Source: Intestinimonas massiliensis (ex Afouda et al. 2020) (lineage in GTDB: Bacteria > Bacillota > Clostridia > Oscillospirales > Oscillospiraceae). Taken from it: a stretch of 64,000 bases of DNA. Of the stretch, positions 6,906-15,072 are shown one piece after another. The stretch spans positions 255,454 to 319,453 of the forward strand of contig NZ_LN869529.1 of NCBI RefSeq assembly GCF_001244995.1, written 5' to 3'. The position numbers and the translations under genes are program-made. A model generated the notes under the pieces. The model saw only the letters and a list, made by a program, of their open reading frames with translations, searched no databases and was not told where the DNA came from. Numbering within the stretch: the stretch's first letter is position 1; every line of letters begins with the position of its first letter.

Positions 6906-7526
6906 TCATTTGCAGCAGCCGTCATAGCGGCTTTCGACAAAGGGCCAGTTGATGAGGCTGAACCAGGCGTCCACGTAATCCGCCCGGCGGTTTTGGTAGC
7001 CCAGATAGTAGGCGTGCTCCCACACGTCCACGCACAGAAGGGGGTACTGCCCCTTGGACAGGGGACAGTCCTGGTTGGCGGTCTGGACCACCGACACGCA
7101 GCGGGAGGAGTCGCAGACCAGCCAGGCGTAGCCCGAGCCGAACTGCCCCACGGCGGCGGCCTTCATCCGGGTTTTCCAGTCCTCGTAGGAGCCGAAGGCG
7201 GTGTCCATGGCCCGGGCCAGCGCGCCGGAGGGGCGGGAGCCGCTCCGGGGGGCCATGCAGTCGAAATACAGGTAGTGGTTGTATACCCCGCCGCCGTTGT
7301 TGCGCACGGGGATGCGCTTGTCCGCGGGCAGGGCGTCCAGGTTCTGGAGCAGCTCCTCCAGGGTCATGCGCTGGCACGGAGCGCAGTCGGCCAGGGCCTT
7401 GTTTAGATTGTCCACATAGGTCTGCAGATGCTTGTCGTGGTGGAAGTGGAGGGTGGTGTCGCTGATTTCGGGGCACAGGGCCTCATAGCTGTAGGGCAGG
7501 GGACGAAGGGTGAAGGGATACGGCAT
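6906..7526 (-). CDS. superoxide dismutase family protein (Fe/Mn type)
   Basis: A 206-residue protein of the Fe/Mn SOD fold, normally converting superoxide to peroxide and oxygen. Metal ligands can be traced: His in LHFHHDKH, His in YNHY, and Asp/His in DVWEHAYYLGY. The TANQDCPL and FGSGYAWLV segments match the family. Several usually conserved positions differ: GGGH becomes GGGV, the FW pair after the second ligand becomes YF, and HH-Q-T-Y becomes HL-Q-T-Y; it is also rich in cysteine. ATG at 7526 follows AAAGGAG. It may be a divergent SOD or a paralogue with altered chemistry. Confidence 0.85.
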   Translation of the reverse strand: MPYPFTLRPLPYSYEALCPEISDTTLHFHHDKHLQTYVDNLNKALADCAPCQRMTLEELLQNLDALPADKRIPVRNNGGGVYNHYLYFDCMAPRSGSRPSGALARAMDTAFGSYEDWKTRMKAAAVGQFGSGYAWLVCDSSRCVSVVQTANQDCPLSKGQYPLLCVDVWEHAYYLGYQNRRADYVDAWFSLINWPFVESRYDGCCK

Positions 7527-7548
7527 AGAGAGGGCTCCTTTCGAATGA

Positions 7549-7577
7549 TTGTGTTTTGGCGTGGTTTGCGGTATACT
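7549..7577 (+). promoter_or_regulatory. promoter of mrnC-rqcH
   Basis: TTGTGT (7549-7554), 17-base spacer, TATACT (7572-7577), 38 bases before the mrnC start. Confidence 0.65.
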
Positions 7578-7615
7578 GATATTCATATGATTTCTATTTT
7601 GCAGGAGAAAATACC

Positions 7616-8017
7616 ATGACAGATTATTTTCATCTGGATGCTGCGCCCGACCATATCCGGGCCATCAGCAATCTGGGTCTGGCCCACCTGGGAGACGCGG
7701 TCTTTGAGGTGATGGTCCGCTCCTGGCTGTGCCTGCGCGGCAAGGCCACCTCCAAAGGCCTGCACCGGGCCACCGTCCACTTTGTGGCCGCTCCCGCCCA
7801 GGCCGCCATGGCGGAGAAGATCCTGCCGCTCCTGTCGGAGGAGGAGGGGGACGTCTTCCGCCGGGGGCGCAACGCCAGCCCCCACTCCATCCCCAAGGCG
7901 GCCAGCCGGGAGGAGTACCAGACCGCCACCGCCCTGGAGGCTTTGTTCGGCTGGCTGTACCTCCAGGGAAGGACGGAGCGGCTTAACGCGCTATTTTCGA
8001 CCATGATGGGGGACTGA
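7616..8017 (+). CDS. mrnC: Mini-ribonuclease III
   Basis: A 133-residue single-domain RNase III homologue lacking the dsRNA-binding domain, as in Bacillus MrnC, which matures 23S rRNA in the 50S precursor. The signature LAHLGDAVFEVMVRS holds one acidic catalytic residue and YQTATALEALFGWLYL the other; HRATVHFVAA lies between. Length is normal. It precedes the rqcH homologue by 2 bases, an operon of translation-related functions. Confidence 0.92.
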   Translation: MTDYFHLDAAPDHIRAISNLGLAHLGDAVFEVMVRSWLCLRGKATSKGLHRATVHFVAAPAQAAMAEKILPLLSEEEGDVFRRGRNASPHSIPKAASREEYQTATALEALFGWLYLQGRTERLNALFSTMMGD

Positions 8018-8019
8018 AC

Positions 8020-9648
8020 ATGCCTTTGGACGCGATCTGCCTGACGGCAGTGGTGGAAGAACTGAAAAAGACCCTGGTGGGGGGCAAGGTGGACAAAATC
8101 TACCAGCCCACCCGGGATGAGGTGATCCTCAACATCCGGGCGGGGGAGAACGTAAAGCTGCTCCTCGCCGGCAGCCCCACGGCCCCCCGGCTCCACCTGA
8201 CCCGGCTGCCCCGGGAGAACCCGGCCCAGCCCCCCATGTTCTGTATGCTCCTGCGCAAGCATCTCACCGGCGGGCGCATTCTGGCCATCGAGCAGCCGGA
8301 GCTGGAGCGCATCGTCCTGCTCCGGCTGGAGGTCATCGACGAGCTGGGGGACCGGGTGCCCCGCACCCTGGTGCTGGAGGCCATGAGCCGCCGGGCCAAC
8401 CTCATCCTGTTGGACGCCGAGGGGCGCATCGTGGACTGCATGCGCCGGGTGGACGCCGACATGTCCGCCCAGCGGCAGGTGCTGCCCGGCCTGTTCTACC
8501 GGTTGCCGGAGCCCCGGCCCGGCCTGTCCCCCCTCATCGAGCGGGAGCTGGCCTTCCGGGGCGGGGTGGAGAGCGTGAAGGACCTGCCCCTGGAGAAGAA
8601 GCTGGAGCAGCTCTCACGGGCTGTGGGGGGAGCTTATGTTCCCACTCTGCTGGTGCGGGACGGCAAGGCCGCCGACTTCACCTTTCTGCCCATTTTACAG
8701 TACGGTCCGGGGACGGAGTCGAGGCCCTATCCCAGCTTTTCCGAGCTGCTGGAGGACTTTTACGCCACCCGGGAGACCGCCCAGCGCACCGGGCAGAAGG
8801 GGCAGGAGCTTTTGAAGGCGGTGGGCCGGATACGGGATCGCACCGCCCGCCGGGTGGGCCAGCAGGAGCTGGAGCTGGCGGCCACGAAGGACCGGGAGCG
8901 CAAGCGGGAGCTGGGGGACATCCTTACCTCCAACCTGTACGCGCTGGAGAAGGGAATGCGCACGGCCCGGCTGACGGACTACTACGACCCCGAGGGGCGG
9001 GAGGTGGACATCCCGCTGGACCCGCTTCTCACGCCCCAGCAGAACGCCGCCAAGTATTACAAGGAATACAACAAGGCCAAGACCGCCGAGCGGGTGCTCA
9101 CGGAGCAGATCGAGAAGGGCCGGCGGGAGCTGGACTATCTGGACAGCGTACGGGAGGCTGTCAAGCTGGCCGAGGGGGAGCGGGACCTGCTGGAGATCCG
9201 GCAGGAGCTCACCGGCACCGGCTATCTCCGCAAGGGGAGCAAGGCCGGCCAGCGGAACCTGAAGGTGCAGACCCGGCCCATGGAGTTTCGGTCCTCGGCG
9301 GGGCTGCGGATTTCGGTGGGCAAGAACAACACCCAGAACGACGCCCTCACCACCAGGCAGGCGGGCAAGGGAGAGCTGTGGTTCCACACCCAGAAGATCC
9401 ACGGCTCCCACGTCATCCTGTGGACGGACGGGCAGGAGCCTGACCTTCAGAGCGTCACCGAGGCCGCCCAACTGGCTGCCTGGTTTTCCCAGGGCCGGGA
9501 GGGCAAAAAGGTGCCGGTGGACTACACCCCGGTGAAATATGTGAAAAAGCCCGCCGGGGCCCGGCCGGGGATGGTGGTCTACACCACGTACCAGACGGCC
9601 TATGTGGACCCGGACGGGGAACTGGCCAGGAAGCTGCGGGTCAAATAA
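8020..9648 (+). CDS. rqcH: RqcH/NFACT family ribosome quality-control protein
   Basis: A 542-residue protein of the NFACT family (older name FbpA, fibronectin-binding). In Bacillus, RqcH binds stalled 50S subunits and adds alanine tails to nascent chains. The N-terminal NFACT-N domain starts MPLDAICLTAVVEELKK; the middle is a helical and coiled-coil stretch (residues about 260-400); the C-terminal NFACT-R domain has WFHTQKIHGSHVILW. Where B. subtilis RqcH has an essential Asp-Arg pair, this protein appears to have Glu-Arg (ELERIVLL). Slightly shorter than usual (about 570). Confidence 0.9.
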   Translation: MPLDAICLTAVVEELKKTLVGGKVDKIYQPTRDEVILNIRAGENVKLLLAGSPTAPRLHLTRLPRENPAQPPMFCMLLRKHLTGGRILAIEQPELERIVLLRLEVIDELGDRVPRTLVLEAMSRRANLILLDAEGRIVDCMRRVDADMSAQRQVLPGLFYRLPEPRPGLSPLIERELAFRGGVESVKDLPLEKKLEQLSRAVGGAYVPTLLVRDGKAADFTFLPILQYGPGTESRPYPSFSELLEDFYATRETAQRTGQKGQELLKAVGRIRDRTARRVGQQELELAATKDRERKRELGDILTSNLYALEKGMRTARLTDYYDPEGREVDIPLDPLLTPQQNAAKYYKEYNKAKTAERVLTEQIEKGRRELDYLDSVREAVKLAEGERDLLEIRQELTGTGYLRKGSKAGQRNLKVQTRPMEFRSSAGLRISVGKNNTQNDALTTRQAGKGELWFHTQKIHGSHVILWTDGQEPDLQSVTEAAQLAAWFSQGREGKKVPVDYTPVKYVKKPAGARPGMVVYTTYQTAYVDPDGELARKLRVK

Positions 9649-9662
9649 GAGGAGGAACGACT

Positions 9663-9986
9663 ATGAAGTGGATCTGCTGGAGCTGCGGACGGGAAAATCC
9701 CTTTCGCCCTCTCAAGGCGGTGCAGGACAAGTGCCCCAAGTGCGGGGACGAACTCAGGACCGGCCGGGCGCCCCTGGCCACCACCACCAACATCGCCGGC
9801 TTTCTGCTGATGATCGGCGGCGTATTCTGGGGCATGGACCATCTGGTCCCCGCGCCTCTGAGCCTGCCCGTGTTTACCGTGCTGGCCGTCCTGTTCGCGG
9901 TGGCCGTAGGGGCCGGTATGGTGGCGGCGGGGCTGCATCTCTATAACCGGGCGGCCGAGGCCCGCCGGGAGGAGGCGAACCGATAG
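9663..9986 (+). CDS. zinc-ribbon membrane protein
   Basis: A 107-residue protein with an N-terminal zinc ribbon (C-W-S-C-G, then C-P-K-C-G, residues about 5-28) and two membrane helices (residues about 41-60 and 68-90), ending in a short charged tail. AGGAGG precedes ATG. Function unknown; it lies between rqcH and the two-component regulator with a 1-base gap to the latter, so it may be cotranscribed with either. Confidence 0.7.
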   Translation: MKWICWSCGRENPFRPLKAVQDKCPKCGDELRTGRAPLATTTNIAGFLLMIGGVFWGMDHLVPAPLSLPVFTVLAVLFAVAVGAGMVAAGLHLYNRAAEARREEANR

Positions 9987-9987
9987 C

Positions 9988-10680
9988 ATGGCGACCTATC
10001 ACATCCTGGTGGTGGAGGACGATCCGGACATCAACCGCCTGCTGTGCCGCATTCTTACCGACGGGGGCTACGACGTGCGGCCCGCCTTCTCCGGCAGCGA
10101 GGCCGTGCTGTGGGCCGAGCAGTACGAGTACGACCTGGTGCTGCTGGATCTGATGCTCCCCGGTCTGACCGGCGAGGAGTTCATCGCCCAGATGCGGCGG
10201 AAAAAGACCATGCCCATCCTGGTCCTCTCCGCCAAGGCGGGATTGGAGGACCGGGTCAACGTCCTGCGGCTGGGGGCCGACGACTTCATCTCCAAGCCCT
10301 TCGACAACGCCGAGGTGCTGGCCCGTGTGGAGGCCCAGCTCCGCCGTTACCGGCAGTTCTCCGCCCCGGCGGAGGCGGGGGAGGTGCTCCGGCTGGGGGA
10401 CCTGGTTCTGGACCGGGAGGCCGTCCGGGTGACGGCCGGGGGGAAGGACGTGGCCCTCACCGCCCGGGAGTTCGAGATCCTGGCGCTGCTGCTGTCCCAC
10501 CCCAAAAAGGTCTACACCCGGGAGCAGCTCTATGAGAACGTCTGGGGCGGGGAGTACATGGGGGACGACAACACCGTCAACGTCCATATCTCCAACCTGC
10601 GCTCCAAGCTGGGAAAGGTCAGCGACCGGGAGTATATCAAAACGGTGTGGGGCATCGGGTTCAAAATGAACGAACTTTAA
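9988..10680 (+). CDS. OmpR/PhoB-family response regulator
   Basis: A 230-residue response regulator. The receiver domain has the acidic pair EDD (residues 9-11), the phospho-accepting Asp in LVLLDLMLPG and the Lys in ISKPF; the C-terminal winged helix has LTAREFEILALLLSHP and TVNVHISNLRSKLG, ending in VWGIGFKMNEL. It begins a regulator-ATPase-permease-permease-kinase set, the layout of Cpr/Spa-type antimicrobial peptide resistance systems. Probable direct-repeat binding sites lie right after its stop codon. Confidence 0.93.
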   Translation: MATYHILVVEDDPDINRLLCRILTDGGYDVRPAFSGSEAVLWAEQYEYDLVLLDLMLPGLTGEEFIAQMRRKKTMPILVLSAKAGLEDRVNVLRLGADDFISKPFDNAEVLARVEAQLRRYRQFSAPAEAGEVLRLGDLVLDREAVRVTAGGKDVALTAREFEILALLLSHPKKVYTREQLYENVWGGEYMGDDNTVNVHISNLRSKLGKVSDREYIKTVWGIGFKMNEL

Positions 10681-10685
10681 GGATT

Positions 10686-10729
10686 CTTCACCTTTGCTTT
10701 ACGGGGATTTGTTGCTTCTTCGATAGAAT
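10686..10729 (+). promoter_or_regulatory. activator-type promoter with direct repeats before the ABC genes
   Basis: CTTCAC (10686-10691) and CTTTAC (10697-10702) are direct repeats 11 bases apart, one helical turn, as bound by OmpR-family dimers. A -10 TAGAAT lies at 10724-10729, while the -35 position (ACGGGG) is poor. This is the geometry of regulator-dependent lantibiotic promoters. Confidence 0.5.
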
Positions 10730-10762
10730 GGCATCACAATCCAACAGAAAGGCTGATGCCAC

Positions 10763-11686
10763 ATGGCAGAATATGTACTGGTCACCCGGGCCCTGACCAA
10801 GCGGTACGGCGCCGCCGCGGCGGTGGACGGGGTAGACCTGGCCGTCGAGAAGGGCCAGATCTACGGCCTGGTGGGCCGCAACGGGGCGGGCAAAACCACC
10901 ATTATTCGGATGCTCACCGCCCAGACCGTACCCACCACTGGGGAGATCGAGCTCTTCGGACAGACCACGGAGAAGGGGCTGGCCGCCGCCCGGGCCCGCA
11001 CTGGGGCTATGGTGGAGACCCCCAGCTTTTACCCCTATCTGACCGCCCGGGAGAATCTGGAATACTACCGCCGCCAGCGGGGCATCCCCGGGGCGCAGTG
11101 CGTGGACCGGGCCCTGGAGCAGGTGGGGCTCCACGACGCGGGAAAAAAGAAGTTCAAGCAGTTTTCCCTGGGCATGAAGCAGCGGCTGGGGCTGGCCCTG
11201 GCCCTGATGAACCACCCGGACCTGCTGCTGCTGGACGAGCCCATCAACGGCCTGGACCCCGAGGGGATCGTGGAGTTTCGCAACATCCTGCTGGAGCTCA
11301 ACCGCCAGCGGGAGACCACCATTCTCATCTCCAGCCACATCCTCTCTGAACTGAGCAACATCGCCACCCATTACGGCTTTCTGGACGGGGGCCGGATGCT
11401 GGAGCAGGTCTCCGCCGCCCGTCTGCGGGAAAAGTGCCGGGCGTGTCTCCAGCTCACCGTGGACGACGCCGCCCGGGCCGCCCTGGTGCTGGAGCAGGAG
11501 CTGGGCATCCGGGACTACGAGGTGCTGCCGGGGAACCTCCTGCGGCTCTATGACCGGCTGGACCGGCCCCAGACCGTCACCGCTGCCCTGATGGGGGCGG
11601 GGGTGGCCCTCATCGGGGCAGAGAATAAGAACGCCAACCTGGAGGACTACTTCCTGGGCCTGATCGGAGGTGTCCGCCATGGCTGA
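10763..11686 (+). CDS. ABC transporter ATPase, peptide-resistance type
   Basis: A 307-residue ATPase of the BcrA/CprA type. Walker A is GRNGAGKTT, the signature FSLGMKQRLGLA, Walker B LLLLDEPINGLDPEG and the switch His ISSHI. The C-terminal ~80 residues form the extra domain usual in bacitracin/lantibiotic exporters. It would power the two permeases that follow. ATG at 10763 has a moderate AAAGG site. It overlaps the next gene by 8 bases. Confidence 0.92.
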   Translation: MAEYVLVTRALTKRYGAAAAVDGVDLAVEKGQIYGLVGRNGAGKTTIIRMLTAQTVPTTGEIELFGQTTEKGLAAARARTGAMVETPSFYPYLTARENLEYYRRQRGIPGAQCVDRALEQVGLHDAGKKKFKQFSLGMKQRLGLALALMNHPDLLLLDEPINGLDPEGIVEFRNILLELNRQRETTILISSHILSELSNIATHYGFLDGGRMLEQVSAARLREKCRACLQLTVDDAARAALVLEQELGIRDYEVLPGNLLRLYDRLDRPQTVTAALMGAGVALIGAENKNANLEDYFLGLIGGVRHG

Positions 11687-12440
11687 CTACCTGAGTGCCG
11701 AGCTCTATAAGGTGGTACACCGGAAATACACCTGGATCGCCCTGGGACTGTTTCTGGGCTGTGTGGTGCTGCTGACCGCCCTGTGGTGGGCGACGAACTC
11801 CCACGGCGGCTTCGTCCCCCTGTCCGGGGCCCTGTATACCCTGGTGATGCTTCTGTCCGTGGGGCTTTACGCCCCCCTCATCACCACCGATCTGGTCTTT
11901 TCCGAGCAGTACAAGATCGGCACGCTGAAAAACGAGATCTCCTATGGCATCCCCAGAAGCCGCATCTATCTGGGCAAGCTGGTGCTGGAGATTGCCGTGG
12001 CGGTGCTGGCCTGCGCGCTGGCGGTGGGACTGTACCTGGCCCTGTGCGTGCCCACCCTGCCGCTGGAGGCGGACCCGGACGGCATGCTTATGGCGGAGAC
12101 GGGCCGGATGTGGGAGCTGGTGGGCCGGTGCCTGCTGTCCGCCTTTCCCCTGTGGCTGGGAGCCCAGGGGGTGGCTCACCTGTGCTTTTTCCTGTTCCGC
12201 GGCGGCGTGGCGGCTCCCTTCGCCGCCGTCGGCGTGGTGGCCGGAATCCCGGGGCTGCTCAAGCTGCTGGGGCTGCTGCTGAACCCCCTGTTCCTGACGG
12301 CGCTCCGCCGCTTCACCCTGGTGGCCCCCATGGACAACTGGGACTACCCCATCTGGGAGTGCTGGCTCATCGGCCTGGGGTGGCTCGCCGCCAGCACTCT
12401 GCTGGGCCTGCTGCTGTTCCAACGCAGGGAGATCAACTGA
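11679..12440 (+). CDS. ABC-2 type permease, first of two
   Basis: A 253-residue membrane protein with six hydrophobic segments and the start typical of these permeases, ADYLSAELYKVVHRKYTW. LKNEISYGIPRSRIYLGK is the cytoplasmic coupling segment shared with the next permease. ATG at 11679 has GGAGG 9 bases upstream. It is the CprB/SpaE-like subunit by position. Confidence 0.85.
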   Translation: MADYLSAELYKVVHRKYTWIALGLFLGCVVLLTALWWATNSHGGFVPLSGALYTLVMLLSVGLYAPLITTDLVFSEQYKIGTLKNEISYGIPRSRIYLGKLVLEIAVAVLACALAVGLYLALCVPTLPLEADPDGMLMAETGRMWELVGRCLLSAFPLWLGAQGVAHLCFFLFRGGVAAPFAAVGVVAGIPGLLKLLGLLLNPLFLTALRRFTLVAPMDNWDYPIWECWLIGLGWLAASTLLGLLLFQRREIN

Positions 12441-12464
12441 TGCCGAACCGGGGAGGCGGAGAAG

Positions 12465-13211
12465 ATGCTCAACTACATCAGCGCGGAGCTCTATAAGGTC
12501 CGCCGCCGCAAGAGTACCTGGGCGCTGCTGGCTCTGCTCCTGGGGCTGGAGAGCCTCTACATCCTCCTGTTCGCCCACGGTGAGTGCTACGAGCTGCTGA
12601 ACGCCTTCGTCACGACCCTGACTCTGGGCCTGCCTATGGCCATGCTGCTCTCCGCCCTGGTTTGCTCGGACATGGGCCGCAGCGGCACGCTGAAAAACGA
12701 GCTCTCCGCCGGCCTGCCCAGGAGCCGCATCTACCTGGGCAAGCTGCTCTCCGCCCTGATAGTGGCTCTGATCGCTCTGGCGCTGGTGGTGGGCCTGTGT
12801 CTGGCGGCAGGCGGGCTCCTGTTCCGCCATTCCGACCCGGCGCAGGACCGGGCGGCGCTGGCCGTCGTCGGCTACTGCCTGGCGGCGGCTTTGCCGCTGT
12901 GGGTGGGGGGGCTGGGCCTGGCCCAGATGCTGTTCTTCCTGGTGCCCAGTTCCGGCGCGGCGGAGAGCCTGTATTTCGTTTGGTTCGTCTTTCTGGACTG
13001 GATGGCCTCCCTCATCACCTGGAACGCCCAGGGGCCCCTGGCCCAGGCGGCCGCGGCCCTGCAGTCCCTGCTGCTGAGCTGGACCTTTGGTCAGCTTGAG
13101 GGCGTTTTGACCCGGGAGCTGCTGGCCCATAGCTGGCTGGTCGGCCTGGGGTGGCTGGCGGTCACCTCGTCGGTGGGCGTTTGGGTGTTCCGGCGGCGGG
13201 AACTGCGCTGA
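12465..13211 (+). CDS. ABC-2 type permease, second of two
   Basis: A 248-residue membrane protein, paralogous to its neighbour: MLNYISAELYKVRRRKSTW at the start and LKNELSAGLPRSRIYLGKLL in the same place, so the pair arose by duplication. Six hydrophobic segments. With the ATPase it should form an exporter or membrane-clearing pump for cationic peptides. GGAGGCGGAGAAG precedes ATG. Confidence 0.85.
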   Translation: MLNYISAELYKVRRRKSTWALLALLLGLESLYILLFAHGECYELLNAFVTTLTLGLPMAMLLSALVCSDMGRSGTLKNELSAGLPRSRIYLGKLLSALIVALIALALVVGLCLAAGGLLFRHSDPAQDRAALAVVGYCLAAALPLWVGGLGLAQMLFFLVPSSGAAESLYFVWFVFLDWMASLITWNAQGPLAQAAAALQSLLLSWTFGQLEGVLTRELLAHSWLVGLGWLAVTSSVGVWVFRRRELR

Positions 13212-13229
13212 GAGAAAGGGGAGAGGACT

Positions 13230-14114
13230 TTGGTGATTGCGGCGGTGATTCTGGCGGCGCTGTGCGCCGTGCTGGGCCTGCGGCTCTACGCGCTGGAAAA
13301 GGATATCCGCTCCTGCGCCCGGCAGCTCCGGGAGGATGAGGGTGCCCGGGTGCGCATGGCCGCGCCCAACCGGGCGGCGGAGGACCTGCTCTCCGCCGTC
13401 AACCGCCTGCTGGAGCTGCGGGAGGCCGACGAGGCCGAGCACCGGCGGCAGGAGCACGCCATCCGGCAGCAGATCTCCAACATCTCCCACGACCTGCGCA
13501 CGCCGCTGACCTCCATTCTGGGCTATCTCCAGCTCCTGGAGGGGGACAGCCTGACGGTGGAGGAGCGGCGGGAGTATCTGGGCATCGTCCGGGGCCGGGC
13601 TAAGGCCCTCCAGAGCCTCATCACCAGCTTTTACGACCTGTCCCGGCTGGAGGGGGGCGAATACCCCCTCTCCCGGGAGAAGGTGGACCTGTACCATGTG
13701 CTCAGTGAGCTGGTGGCCGAATTTTACAACGACTTCGAGCAGTCCGGCTTCGATATGACGGTGGAGCTGGCCCCGGGGCTGCCCGCCGTCACCGCCGATC
13801 CGGCGGGCGTGCTGCGGGTATTCACCAATCTGATCCGCAACGCCCTGGAGCACGGGCAGAAGCGGATGTCCATCCTCCTGTACCGGCAGGAGGAGACGGT
13901 GGTCTCCGCCTTTTCCAATGACGCGGCCGGGCTGACCCGGGAGGATGTGGAGCACGTCTTCGACCGCTTCTTTACCGCCGACAAGATGCGCACCGGCCAG
14001 TCCACCGGGCTGGGTCTGGCCATCGTCAAGGCTCTGGTCGGGCAGATGGGCCATCGGGTCACCGCGGCGCTGGACGGAGAGATGTTCACCGTGCAGGTGC
14101 GGTGGCGGATTTGA
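13230..14114 (+). CDS. sensor histidine kinase of the peptide-resistance module
   Basis: A 294-residue kinase. It has a single N-terminal membrane helix (residues about 2-20), no sizeable outer sensor domain, the HisKA box ISNISHDLRTPLTSILGYLQ, an N box LIRNALEHG and a G box GLGLAIVK. Its regulator partner lies at the other end of the cluster. The start is either TTG at 13230 or GTG at 13233, both after AAAGGGGAGAGG. Kinases with one or two helices and no input domain often sense through their ABC permease; that is inference here. The stop codon abuts the inverted repeat arm at 14115. Confidence 0.9.
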   Translation: MVIAAVILAALCAVLGLRLYALEKDIRSCARQLREDEGARVRMAAPNRAAEDLLSAVNRLLELREADEAEHRRQEHAIRQQISNISHDLRTPLTSILGYLQLLEGDSLTVEERREYLGIVRGRAKALQSLITSFYDLSRLEGGEYPLSREKVDLYHVLSELVAEFYNDFEQSGFDMTVELAPGLPAVTADPAGVLRVFTNLIRNALEHGQKRMSILLYRQEETVVSAFSNDAAGLTREDVEHVFDRFFTADKMRTGQSTGLGLAIVKALVGQMGHRVTAALDGEMFTVQVRWRI

Positions 14115-14134
14115 AAAACACCCCTGCGGCGCAT
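14115..14134 (+). repeat. left arm of a 20-bp inverted repeat flanking an AT-rich insert
   Basis: AAAACACCCCTGCGGCGCAT, beginning right after the kinase stop codon. Its exact reverse complement lies at 15288-15307, next to the stop of the convergent SLH gene. The A-run/T-run form matches other bidirectional terminators of this window (for example 1028-1060). Confidence 0.85.
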
Positions 14135-14154
14135 CGGGTGGTGTCCGTAAAACA

Positions 14155-14194
14155 GTAAATCCTCCGTATGGTTACGACCATACGGAGGATTTAC
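14155..14194. repeat. perfect 18-bp stem-loop
   Basis: GTAAATCCTCCGTATGGT, loop TACG, then the exact complement. No T-run follows, so it is more likely an element end or processed RNA structure than a terminator. Confidence 0.7.
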
Positions 14195-14216
14195 ATGTCT
14201 GATCTTCAGGCTTGCT

Positions 14217-14390
14217 GACAGTCATAAAACGGGGGATAGCCGCCTTAGCGGTGCAAGGTGTGCGGTCACCTTGACGGCAGGAAGAGGCGAAATATTCTTG
14301 GTCATGCATGTTCTTTCTGCTGAGGTCGAATAAAGCGGCCGGGACGCACGATACTCCCGATAAGAGAGTATAGAAGTGCGCCTTTTAGTT
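14217..14390 (+). other. structured noncoding stretch inside the insert
   Basis: No convincing reading frame. Nested hairpins can be drawn: CCGC/GCGG with loop CTTA, CAAGGTG/CACCTTG with a 6-base loop, and ATACTC/GAGTAT inside CGCAC/GTGCG near 14345-14382, followed by CCTTTTAGTT, which resembles a rightward terminator. It could be a small RNA or a remnant of a mobile element end. Confidence 0.3.
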
Positions 14391-14409
14391 CCTAAAGGGA
14401 ATTCTTTGC

Positions 14410-14853
14410 TTAGTACTTTTTCATCAGCTTATTGAAAATGGCAATGTCTGCGATAACTTGAAACAGCAAATAGCTGCTGAGATAGAGCACGATCATACGA
14501 GCATGGCCTATGACCTCCAATGCCCCGAGGATACCGAAAACCAAAATAGAGAAACAAATGACCAGCAGCCCCAAGCTGTAAGTATATCTCCCGGCTCTAT
14601 CTCTGATTATTGTTTTCAACTCGTCATGCTGTTCAATTCGTTCATTCTCCAAACGCTCCTCGTATCGTCCTTTATTCTTTGGGGAACTCCAATAGAAATA
14701 TTTGCATATCATCATGATTCCGGGGAAGATACCTGCACCAGCAAATCCCCATAAAATGCTCTCTAACTTTGTTTCAAGCAATAGCGCAACGATCAAACAA
14801 GCTGCGCCGAAAAGCACATACAGTATCCCGGTTATGAAATTACCTTTTTTCAT
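14410..14853 (-). CDS. four-helix membrane protein of the insert
   Basis: A 147-residue protein with four hydrophobic segments arranged as two pairs around a charged cytoplasmic loop (SSPKNKGRYEERLENERIEQHDELK). The family is not recognised for certain; small membrane proteins of this shape often accompany compact XRE repressors in Clostridia. ATG at 14853 is used, with AGAGGTG before it; the gene start overlaps the end of the XRE gene by 14 bases, so they are coupled. Codon use is AT-rich, unlike the flanking genes. Confidence 0.65.
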   Translation of the reverse strand: MKKGNFITGILYVLFGAACLIVALLLETKLESILWGFAGAGIFPGIMMICKYFYWSSPKNKGRYEERLENERIEQHDELKTIIRDRAGRYTYSLGLLVICFSILVFGILGALEVIGHARMIVLYLSSYLLFQVIADIAIFNKLMKKY

Positions 14854-15055
14854 TTTCTGCACCTCTTTCATAGATGAAGATTTCTTCTATTCGTTTGCCG
14901 AAAAAATCTGAAATTGCAAAAGCTAACTCCAATGATGGATTATACTTCCCTGTTTCGATTGAACTAATGGTTTGTCTTGAGACACGGAGTATTTTTGCAA
15001 AATCATCTTGATTCAAACCTTGCTCCTTTCGTAACTGTTCAACTCTATTCTTCAA
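14840..15055 (-). CDS. XRE-family compact repressor
   Basis: A 71-residue protein almost entirely one helix-turn-helix domain: RVEQLRKEQGLNQDDFAKILRVSRQTISSIETGKYNPSLELAFAIS, ending in FFGKRIEEIF. The start is TTG at 15055, 8 bases after AAGGAG; the in-frame ATG upstream at 15124 lies on the -35 element and cannot be used. It probably represses its own promoter and that of the overlapping membrane protein gene, through the palindromes described separately. Confidence 0.85.
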   Translation of the reverse strand: MKNRVEQLRKEQGLNQDDFAKILRVSRQTISSIETGKYNPSLELAFAISDFFGKRIEEIFIYERGAENEKR

Positions 15056-15072
15056 AAGACCATCTCCTTCGT

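Noticed and set aside
11610-14054. Very long open frame (814 codons) on the minus strand opposite the ABC permeases and kinase
   Set aside because: A shadow of GC-rich coding on the other strand: low-complexity Gly/Gln/His/Pro content, no ribosome site, and the plus-strand genes have clear families.
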